Shown here in pieces: positions 5,138-10,867 of a stretch of 12,408 bases of DNA. The translations under genes were made by a program, and so were the position numbers. The notes beneath the pieces were generated by a model. That model was not told the DNA's origin, did no database searches, and saw nothing but the letters and a program-made list of their open reading frames with translations. Position 1 is the first letter of the stretch. Every line of letters starts with the position of its first letter. Source of the DNA: an uncultured Erysipelotrichaceae bacterium (lineage in GTDB: Bacteria; Bacillota_I; Bacilli_A; RFN20; CAG-826); the NCBI GenBank assembly GCA_902800255.1, contig CADCDV010000005.1:1-12408 (forward strand), written 5' to 3'.

Positions 5138-6124
5138 ATGATTGAGAAGATTATCGACAAAGCAAACTCAAATCAGAAGGCGGAGAAGTACGTTCGTAGG
5201 CTCTTAGAGAACGCCCCGCTTTCTTTGATATACAAGACCTTCAGGAAAAAGGACATCAAGGTCAATGGTCACTGGATCAAAAAGGACCACGTCCTTATGG
5301 AAGGAGATACACTTCGTATCTATATCACCGAAGCCCAGTTGGCCGAATTCCAAAAACCAAGGGAAGCCATCAAAGCGCCTCTTGAATATCCAATCGTCTA
5401 TGAAGACGAGAATATCCTCGTCGTCGATAAACCTTCTGGCCTTTTGGTCATCGGAGACGATAAGGAAAGCCGTAACACCTTAGCAAGAAAGGTTCTTGAT
5501 TACCTTTATTACAAAGGCGAATTTGATCCTGCTAATCATTCCTTCGTTCCTTCTCCTGCCCATAGGCTTGATAGAAATACCGCCGGCCTTGTCGTCTTTG
5601 GCAAAACCAATGAAGCCTTAAGCGAGCTTACACGGCTCTTTAAAGAGAGGGACGACATTGAGAAGAAGTACCTTGCGATAGTAGTGGGCACAACCGACAA
5701 AGAAGGCACGATCAATAAGCCTCTCAAGAAAGACTCAAATACCGGTCTCGTAACCGTTTGTTCTCTCGAAAAAGGCGGCAAAACCGCAATAACCAAATAC
5801 AAAACCCTCAAAACCGTGATGGGTTTCTCCCTCATTGAAGTGGAGCTTCTCACTGGCAGGACACACCAGATTCGCGCTCACCTCGCATCGATTGGCCATC
5901 CAATCATGGGAGATGGCAAATACGGCGACTTCCAAAATAACCGTTACGTCAAACAAGAATATGGTTGGTCGAACCAGTTCTTGCATGCTTATAAGATGAG
6001 CTTCAAGCATCCTCTTCCTCCTCTAGATTACCTAGCAGGTAAGGTCTTTGAGTCAAAACTTAGCGAAGAGGAAGCACATATTGTCCAAATATTCTTTGAA
6101 ACGCCTAAAATATTCTATGAATAG
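5138..6124 (+). CDS. RluA-family (RluC/RluD-type) pseudouridine synthase
   Basis: Converts selected uridines of RNA, most likely 23S rRNA, to pseudouridine. The 328-residue protein has an N-terminal S4-like RNA-binding domain (about 13-62, with LLENAPLSLIYKTFRKKDIK). The catalytic domain then carries VYEDENILVVDKPSGLLV, the motif HRLDRNTAGLVVFGKT with catalytic Asp145, and LLTGRTHQIRAHLASIGHPI. The LLENAPLSLIYK stretch resembles RluC more than RluA, but the target site cannot be fixed. It has no Shine-Dalgarno; the start is the only ATG fitting the S4 domain. It ends in TAG, 17 bases before pgcA, and is probably co-transcribed with it. Confidence 0.95.
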   Translation: MIEKIIDKANSNQKAEKYVRRLLENAPLSLIYKTFRKKDIKVNGHWIKKDHVLMEGDTLRIYITEAQLAEFQKPREAIKAPLEYPIVYEDENILVVDKPSGLLVIGDDKESRNTLARKVLDYLYYKGEFDPANHSFVPSPAHRLDRNTAGLVVFGKTNEALSELTRLFKERDDIEKKYLAIVVGTTDKEGTINKPLKKDSNTGLVTVCSLEKGGKTAITKYKTLKTVMGFSLIEVELLTGRTHQIRAHLASIGHPIMGDGKYGDFQNNRYVKQEYGWSNQFLHAYKMSFKHPLPPLDYLAGKVFESKLSEEEAHIVQIFFETPKIFYE

Positions 6125-6141
6125 AATCAGGAGGAATAACC

Positions 6142-7860
6142 ATGGCTGATTTAGTGAAACAGAACTACGAAAGATGGATGGCCTCTCCAAAGGTCAGCGA
6201 AGAGGATAAGAAAGCCCTCGCCGCATTGACCCCAGAGGAAAAGGATGCCGCCTTCTTCAAAGACGTCGAATTTGGAACCGCCGGCATGCGCGGATTCATT
6301 GGTCCAGGCACCAACAAGATGAATGACTTCACCGTCAAGAAAGCCACGGTTGCCTTCGGCATGTATCTTCTTGAGAAGATCCCTGGCTCCAAAGAGATGG
6401 GTGTTGTTATCTCCCACGACAACCGCTTCAAATCCCGCGATTTCACTCTTCTCTCTGCAGAAATCCTCAACGAAATGGGCATAAAAGCCTATATCTTCGA
6501 TGCCCTTCGCCCAGTCCCAGAGCTTTCCTTCGCCGTCCGTAAGATGAAGGCCGCTGGCGGCATCATGATCACCGCTTCCCATAACCCAAAGGAATATAAC
6601 GGCTACAAGGTCTACGACGAGACCGGCTGCCAGCTTGTCCCAACCAAGATCTCAAGAATGCTCGAAATCCTCGCCTCTCTCCCAGATGAGCTCACTGTTG
6701 AGGCTCCAAAAGCCGAGAAGAAAGCCGAGACCATCACCCTTGGCAAAGAGATAGACGACGAATACGTTTCCCTTGTCATGAAGACCCAGGTCAATCCTGA
6801 TCTTCCAAAGAAGGGCTTCAAGATCGTTTATTCCCCACAGCACGGTGCTTCATATGAAAACGCTATGCGTATCTTCAAAGACTGCGGATATGAAATCTAT
6901 CCAGTCGAAAAGCAATGCATCCACGATCCTGCCTTTGGCGGAACCGAATCCCCAAACCCAGAGAACGCGGAAGCCTTCAATGAATCCATCAAGCTCGCCA
7001 AAGAGATCGGCGCTCAGTTAACTGTCATGACCGACCCAGATGGCGATAGATGTGGCCTTAGCTATCTCTCGAGCAAAGGAACCTACGAAAGACTTACTGG
7101 CAACCAGAGTGCCGCCCTTCTCATGGAGTACCTTTTCTCCGAAAGAAAGAAGCAGGGCAAGCTCTCTCCAAACGGCGTCATGTATGACACCATCGTCACC
7201 AGCGACTTAGGCAGAAAGATCGCCAAAGCCTATGGCTTATCCAACGAAAGCTTCCTTACCGGCTTCAAATACATCGGCAATAGAATCGACTTCTATGAGA
7301 AACAAGGACACGGTCCTCACTTCGAATTCGGGTATGAAGAGTCCTATGGCTGCATCGTCGAACCATTCGTTAGAGATAAGGACGGCATACAAGCCATTCT
7401 TCTCTATAGCGAAATGGCTCTCCATTATTACCTCAAAGGCATCCCGCTTGATGTCGCTTATGAGAACCTCGAGAAGAAGTATGGTTACCACATGACCATC
7501 ACCAAGAGCGTTTCCTTCTTTGGCTCTAGTGGCGCTTCCGAAATGGCCAAGATCATGGAGAAGGCCCATAACAGCCTCCCACATGAAGTCGACGGCATGA
7601 AAGTCGTTATTATTGAGGACTACGTCAAACTTGAGAAGCAAGACCTCAGAACCGGTGAAAAGACCAAACTCGACTACGATAAGTCTGAAGTCGTCCGTCT
7701 CATCTTCGAGGATTCTTCGTGGATCGCTATTAGACCTAGTGGAACCGAGCCAAAGTGCAAGTTCTATGTCGAGGTCTTCCAGAAGGATGGCAACGGCTTA
7801 AAAGAGAGGACTGAACACCTCATCGCGACCTTGCTTGAAAGCCTTGGAGTTAAGGCTTAA
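6142..7860 (+). CDS. pgcA: Phosphoglucomutase / phosphosugar mutase (PgcA type)
   Basis: Interconverts glucose 1-phosphate and glucose 6-phosphate, linking glycolysis with UDP-glucose and surface polysaccharide synthesis; a phosphomannomutase activity cannot be excluded. The 572 residues match the alpha-D-phosphohexomutase family. The activation region FGTAGMRG lies near residue 45. TASHNPKEYNGYK holds the phosphoserine Ser146, and TDPDGDRCG is the Mg loop (Asp298, Asp300, Asp302). GYEESYG (397-403) is the sugar-binding loop, and RPSGTEPK (from Arg531) binds phosphate in domain 4. AGGAGG at 6129-6134 lies 7 bases before the ATG. Its stop overlaps that of the convergent HAD gene, and its likely terminator lies inside that gene. 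Confidence 0.96.
   Translation: MADLVKQNYERWMASPKVSEEDKKALAALTPEEKDAAFFKDVEFGTAGMRGFIGPGTNKMNDFTVKKATVAFGMYLLEKIPGSKEMGVVISHDNRFKSRDFTLLSAEILNEMGIKAYIFDALRPVPELSFAVRKMKAAGGIMITASHNPKEYNGYKVYDETGCQLVPTKISRMLEILASLPDELTVEAPKAEKKAETITLGKEIDDEYVSLVMKTQVNPDLPKKGFKIVYSPQHGASYENAMRIFKDCGYEIYPVEKQCIHDPAFGGTESPNPENAEAFNESIKLAKEIGAQLTVMTDPDGDRCGLSYLSSKGTYERLTGNQSAALLMEYLFSERKKQGKLSPNGVMYDTIVTSDLGRKIAKAYGLSNESFLTGFKYIGNRIDFYEKQGHGPHFEFGYEESYGCIVEPFVRDKDGIQAILLYSEMALHYYLKGIPLDVAYENLEKKYGYHMTITKSVSFFGSSGASEMAKIMEKAHNSLPHEVDGMKVVIIEDYVKLEKQDLRTGEKTKLDYDKSEVVRLIFEDSSWIAIRPSGTEPKCKFYVEVFQKDGNGLKERTEHLIATLLESLGVKA
7837..7858 (-). terminator. Weak candidate terminator for the trpS/HAD transcript, inside pgcA
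   Basis: On the - strand, just after the HAD stop, AAGCCTT and AAGGCTT form a 7-bp stem around a 6-base loop, followed by only TTTC. It overlaps the last codons of pgcA. The short U-run makes it a weak call. Confidence 0.35.
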
Positions 7861-8654
7861 TTAAGAAGCAATTCTTCTAACTTATGGGCAACAGCGTCAT
7901 CGTTGTTGCCTTTTTCTAATGAAGGGACTTTTTCGGAAAGTAAGTGGGATTTGCAGGGAAAAACATGATATTTTAAGCCTGCAAACGCGAGCATTTTGTA
8001 GTCACTGTCACTGTCTCCGAAGGCAATGATGTCTTTTGGTTCGACGCCATAATGCTTAGCGATATACTCGGCGGCATTGCCTTTGTCGTAGTGGGCGTAA
8101 TAGGCTTCGCAGTGTTTTGAGTTTCCCCAGTGACGGCAACCCATTGGGGCGTGTTTCTCAACGATCTCTTTGAGTTTCTCGTCGTATTCTTTTTCCGCTT
8201 CAAAAATGAGAGCGAACACATCCTTTGTTAGATAGTCTTCCGCTTTGCCGGTTTCGATTCTCTCGCCCATCTTCGGGAAGTAACCGATGAGGAATGGGTC
8301 AAGGTTATGCATGAAGATCTTCTCATCGTCTTCGAAAGCTAAATTGAGAAGAGGGAAATCAATCTCCGAAAGAATGGCTTTGACGTCGTTCAAAGGGAAA
8401 GCCTCTTTGAGAGGTGGGAATGACTTATCGTTAGGATCAGTTACGTAGGTGCCGTTATAGGCAATGAAAGGTGTATCTAATCCTAGTTGCTTATAGTAGG
8501 GGAGCATCGCCCTAGGAGGACGTCCTGAGGCAAGGATGACTTTATGTCCTTTCTTAGAGACTTCTTTGAGGACTTTTACGGTATATGGAGACAACTCAAA
8601 AGAATCGTTTAATAACGTTCCGTCTAAATCGATGAAGATAAGTTTCTTAGTCAT
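7857..8654 (-). CDS. Second Cof-type HAD-superfamily phosphatase
   Basis: A cytosolic Mg-dependent phosphatase of the Cof class, 265 residues from the ATG at 8654. Motifs: IDLDGTL with Asp9 and Asp11, ASGR (motif II), the Lys of DKGNAAEYI (motif III) and FGDSDSDYKML (motif IV, with SDSD in place of the more common G-ND). The cap domain lies between motifs II and III. The ATG overlaps the trpS stop in ATGACTAA (8647-8654), and there is no Shine-Dalgarno, so it is probably translated by coupling to trpS. A TTG at 8672 would extend it by six residues but is less likely. Its stop overlaps that of pgcA in the palindrome TTAATTAA. Substrate unknown. Confidence 0.94.
   Translation of the reverse strand: MTKKLIFIDLDGTLLNDSFELSPYTVKVLKEVSKKGHKVILASGRPPRAMLPYYKQLGLDTPFIAYNGTYVTDPNDKSFPPLKEAFPLNDVKAILSEIDFPLLNLAFEDDEKIFMHNLDPFLIGYFPKMGERIETGKAEDYLTKDVFALIFEAEKEYDEKLKEIVEKHAPMGCRHWGNSKHCEAYYAHYDKGNAAEYIAKHYGVEPKDIIAFGDSDSDYKMLAFAGLKYHVFPCKSHLLSEKVPSLEKGNNDDAVAHKLEELLLN
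7887..7915 (+). terminator. Intrinsic terminator of the rluA/pgcA operon inside the opposite HAD gene
   Basis: GGCAACAGCG (7887-7896) pairs with CGTTGTTGCC (7901-7910) over 10 bp with one G-U pair and a TCAT loop, then TTTTTCT. It begins 26 bases after the pgcA stop but lies within the coding sequence of the convergent HAD gene, where its reverse strand encodes the KGNNDDAVA stretch. On the - strand it has no U-run, so it should stop only + transcripts. Confidence 0.8.
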
Positions 8655-9636
8655 CAAGGGAGAGAAGGCCAACGGCTTTCTGGACGCGCTTCAAAGTCTT
8701 CTTAGCGACTGCTTCGGCTTTCTTAGCGCCTTCGTTAAGAATGTCGACATAGGACTTTGAGGCAATGATTTCTTCGTAGCGGGCTTTGAATGGCATGAGT
8801 TCTTCGATGACTTTATCAGCAACAGCCTTCTTGAATTCGCCATAGAGAGAATCTTTGAATTTCTCCGCCGCTTCTTGTGGGGTGATGTCGCTTAAAGCGG
8901 CATAGATGGTAAGTAAGTTAGAGACGCCTGGCTGGTTCTCTGGGTCATAGTTGACCTTGCCAACCATATCGGTGACGGCGGACATGATCTTCTTGCGGAT
9001 GGTCTTTTCGTCATCTTTGAGGAAGATATCGCCTTTTGGATCGCTCTTGGACATCTTCTTTGTTGGGTCGCTAAGCGACATGATACGGGCACCGACTTTG
9101 GTGACTTGGGCGCGAGGCATGATAAGAATGTCGCCATAGCGGTGGTTGAATCTCTTAACGAGGTCACGGCAGATCTCGACGTGCTGGGTCTGATCTTCAC
9201 CAACAGGGACGATATTGGCGTCATATAAAAGAATGTCAGCGGCCATTAAGACTGGGTAAGCGAAAATACCAAGTCCGATTTCACTGTCATTCATCTTCGA
9301 GCATTTGTCTTTGAACTGGGTCATGCGTCTAAGCTCACCCATGTAGAGATAGTTCTGGAGGATGGCATTGAGCTCAGCGTGCGCGGAAACAGTCGACTGA
9401 AGGAAGATGGTGCATTTCTTTGGGTCGAGTCCGCTAGCAAGATAGAAAGCCGCAAGGTCGCGGGAGTTTTCTCTAAGCTCATTTGGATCGATCGGCATCG
9501 TAAGAGCATGGAGGTCAGCAATGAAAATAAAGACCTCTCCTGACTCTTGGAAGTCCTTGAAGTGGCGTAAAGCGCCGATATAGTTGCCTAAAGTGAGTTT
9601 TCCAGTAGGTTTAATTCCAGATAAAATACGCGTCAT
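8647..9636 (-). CDS. trpS: Tryptophanyl-tRNA synthetase
   Basis: Charges tRNA-Trp with tryptophan using ATP in the cytosol. The 329 residues show class I features: GIKPTGKLTLGNYIGAL (the HIGH-type signature in its TLGN form), the MAADILLYDA segment with VGEDQTQHVE that binds tryptophan and tRNA, and KMSKS at residues 194-198. Length is typical for bacterial TrpRS. The ATG at 9636 follows GGGAGGT (9642-9648) with a 5-base spacer; upstream in-frame codons give no family match. It is first of a two-gene operon with the HAD phosphatase. The upstream region is too short for a T-box leader. Confidence 0.98.
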   Translation of the reverse strand: MTRILSGIKPTGKLTLGNYIGALRHFKDFQESGEVFIFIADLHALTMPIDPNELRENSRDLAAFYLASGLDPKKCTIFLQSTVSAHAELNAILQNYLYMGELRRMTQFKDKCSKMNDSEIGLGIFAYPVLMAADILLYDANIVPVGEDQTQHVEICRDLVKRFNHRYGDILIMPRAQVTKVGARIMSLSDPTKKMSKSDPKGDIFLKDDEKTIRKKIMSAVTDMVGKVNYDPENQPGVSNLLTIYAALSDITPQEAAEKFKDSLYGEFKKAVADKVIEELMPFKARYEEIIASKSYVDILNEGAKKAEAVAKKTLKRVQKAVGLLSLDD

Positions 9637-9641
9637 AAGAT

Positions 9642-9681
9642 ACCTCCCGCTCATTCTAGAAGAGAAACGAGTGGAAGTAAA
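9642..9681 (-). promoter_or_regulatory. Candidate trpS promoter and Shine-Dalgarno
   Basis: TTTACT (9676-9681), 17-base spacer and TAGAAT (9653-9658) on the - strand, then GGGAGGT (9642-9648). If this -10 is used, transcription would start within the Shine-Dalgarno (near 9646), leaving a leader of about 10 bases beginning GAGGT. The real start could also be further upstream. Confidence 0.5.
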
Positions 9682-9682
9682 T

Positions 9683-9697
9683 ATTAACAAAGTTAAT
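9683..9697. promoter_or_regulatory. Palindrome between divergent trpS and Spx/ArsC-like gene
   Basis: ATTAAC-AAA-GTTAAT, perfect 6-base arms around three bases, lying between the two divergent promoters. It could be an operator; no regulator is known. Confidence 0.3.
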
Positions 9698-9718
9698 GAA
9701 TGTGGCTTGTAAAAGGAA

Positions 9719-9724
9719 TACAAT
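9719..9724 (+). promoter_or_regulatory. -10 box of the Spx/ArsC-like gene, near-leaderless
   Basis: TACAAT, 8 bases before the ATG at 9733. No clear -35 box. AAAAGGA (9711-9717) is upstream of the -10 box and 15 bases from the ATG, so it cannot serve as a ribosome binding site. Confidence 0.5.
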
Positions 9725-9732
9725 ACGCACGT

Positions 9733-10221
9733 ATGATTAAGATTTATTACTCACCATCATGCTCATCCTGCCGCAAAGTAAAGAAGTGGTTCGATGATCA
9801 GAAAATACCATACACCAGCAAAGATATCTTTAGCGGGGCCCTCAATGAAGCTGAGATTCGTGACATCATCACGAAGTGCATTGACGGAACCGACGAGATC
9901 ATCTCCCCAAGGAGTAAGATTGTTCAGGAACAGAACATCAACTTCGACGAGATGAAAGTTTCTGAGCTCATCACTTTCATCAAGAACAATCCTTCCGTTC
10001 TCCGCCGTCCGATCATCGTCGACGACAAGAGAGTTCAGGTTGGTTATAACGAAGAAGAGATTCGCACCTTCATCCCAAGAGCCAGAAGATACGCCGACCT
10101 CCTCTGTGGTGAGTGGTGTCCGAAGTTCCCTACCTGTCCTGTTGGTACAGACCGTAAGACCATCGATCCAAAAGATGAGCAGTGCCTCATCGAGGAAGAG
10201 AAATACATCAAAAATAATTAA
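9733..10221 (+). CDS. Spx/ArsC-family thioredoxin-fold protein with Cys-rich C-terminal extension
   Basis: The first ~120 residues match the Spx/MgsR/ArsC family: MIKIYYSPSCSSCRKVKKWF with a CxxC pair (Cys10, Cys13), then VLRRPIIVDDKRVQVGYNEEEIRTFIP, the conserved RPI segment. Spx-type proteins bind the RNA polymerase alpha subunit and switch on thiol-stress genes; ArsC-type members reduce arsenate. The long spacing and RRPII favour the Spx side, but this is inferred. At 162 residues it exceeds the ~130 usual for Spx. The extra tail has four cysteines (125, 129, 135, 151; C-x3-C-x5-C-x15-C) that could bind metal or form disulfides. It is divergent from trpS, predicted near-leaderless, and ends at a bidirectional terminator. 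Confidence 0.87.
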   Translation: MIKIYYSPSCSSCRKVKKWFDDQKIPYTSKDIFSGALNEAEIRDIITKCIDGTDEIISPRSKIVQEQNINFDEMKVSELITFIKNNPSVLRRPIIVDDKRVQVGYNEEEIRTFIPRARRYADLLCGEWCPKFPTCPVGTDRKTIDPKDEQCLIEEEKYIKNN

Positions 10222-10249
10222 AAAGCGCCAGCAAATTGGCGCTTTTTTT
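10221..10249. terminator. Bidirectional terminator shared by convergent Spx/ArsC-like and CYTH genes
   Basis: Perfect 10-bp stem AAAAGCGCCA/TGGCGCTTTT with a 6-base loop and T-run 10243-10249. The A-run on the left gives a U-run for the - strand. Its T-run covers the stop codon of the CYTH gene (10248-10250). Confidence 0.93.
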
Positions 10250-10820
10250 ATTCTCCAATAGCCTCTAAAGCCCGTCGAATCTTGTTCTTTTTGTTTAACT
10301 CGAATGGAATGCCATTCTCATCGAATAATTGCTTTAGATACTTTGTCGCGGTGGCCATATCCTTATGCTCAAGCTCAACCTCATAGTCGGTTATGCCGGA
10401 GTAGTTATTCATGTCTATGGCAAGTTCTCCCCCTTCATATTCGGCATCGATCCTTCTTGTTGAAAGAACGGTTTTGATGAAGAGCTTGGATGTGTCTATG
10501 CCTGCTTCCTCAAGATACTTTTTGATTTCATTATCTGGGAAAGAGGTTTGGCCATTGATGCCTTCGAATTCTTCTTCGGTGATATAGAGGTTCTTCTCAA
10601 TGTGTCCTTCTTTGAAAGGAACCTTAACGGTCATCTCAAACTTCATGTCCTTGAAGCGGACACGAAGGGAAAGGCCTTTTTTTCTGACCTCTCCATCTTT
10701 GGTATCGATGTAATAGTTGATCTGGACGTATGAGCGGTTCTCTTTAAAAAGAGAGACCAGTTTCTCATAGTCTTTTTTGCCGATTAGGGCTTTGGCTTCA
10801 ATTTCGAGGATGTCGCTCAT
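10248..10820 (-). CDS. CYTH-domain protein (triphosphate tunnel enzyme family)
   Basis: CYTH proteins form a beta-barrel tunnel that binds triphosphates with metal ions; members include inorganic triphosphatases, thiamine triphosphatase and class IV adenylate cyclase. The 190-residue protein begins with the signature EIEAK (ExExK at residues 6-10). It continues with NYYIDTKDG, LSLRVRF, FEMTVKVP and, near residue 147, YEVELE, each a tunnel strand with the expected Glu, Arg or Lys. It resembles the Bacillus YjbK type in size. A TGCTATAAT promoter ends six bases before the ATG, so the mRNA is probably leaderless. Substrate is not determined by the sequence. Confidence 0.93.
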   Translation of the reverse strand: MSDILEIEAKALIGKKDYEKLVSLFKENRSYVQINYYIDTKDGEVRKKGLSLRVRFKDMKFEMTVKVPFKEGHIEKNLYITEEEFEGINGQTSFPDNEIKKYLEEAGIDTSKLFIKTVLSTRRIDAEYEGGELAIDMNNYSGITDYEVELEHKDMATATKYLKQLFDENGIPFELNKKNKIRRALEAIGE

Positions 10821-10826
10821 GGGACA

Positions 10827-10835
10827 ATTATAGCA
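10827..10835 (-). promoter_or_regulatory. Extended -10 promoter of the CYTH gene (leaderless)
   Basis: TGCTATAAT on the - strand, six bases before the ATG at 10820, same geometry as at 1173-1187. The -35 region is occupied by the terminator hairpin of the upstream gene, so the promoter must rely on the extended -10. Confidence 0.75.
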
Positions 10836-10864
10836 AAAAGAAAGGCCAGCGATTGCTGACCTTT
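10834..10864 (-). terminator. Terminator of the beta-helix protein gene
   Basis: On the - strand AAAGGTCAGC/GCTGGCCTTT form a 10-bp stem with one G-U pair and an AATC loop, followed by CTTTTTG. It begins right after the stop of the 10868-12408 gene and its U-run touches the next promoter's extended -10. Confidence 0.88.
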
Positions 10865-10867
10865 TGA

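Noticed and set aside
8655..8672. TTG start for the second HAD gene at 8672
   Set aside because: It would add six residues before the conserved MTKKLIFIDLDGTL opening; the ATG at 8654 overlaps the trpS stop in a standard coupling arrangement.
9719..9732. AAAAGGA at 9711-9717 as ribosome binding site of the Spx/ArsC-like gene
   Set aside because: It is 15 bases from the ATG and upstream of the predicted -10 box, so it should not be transcribed.
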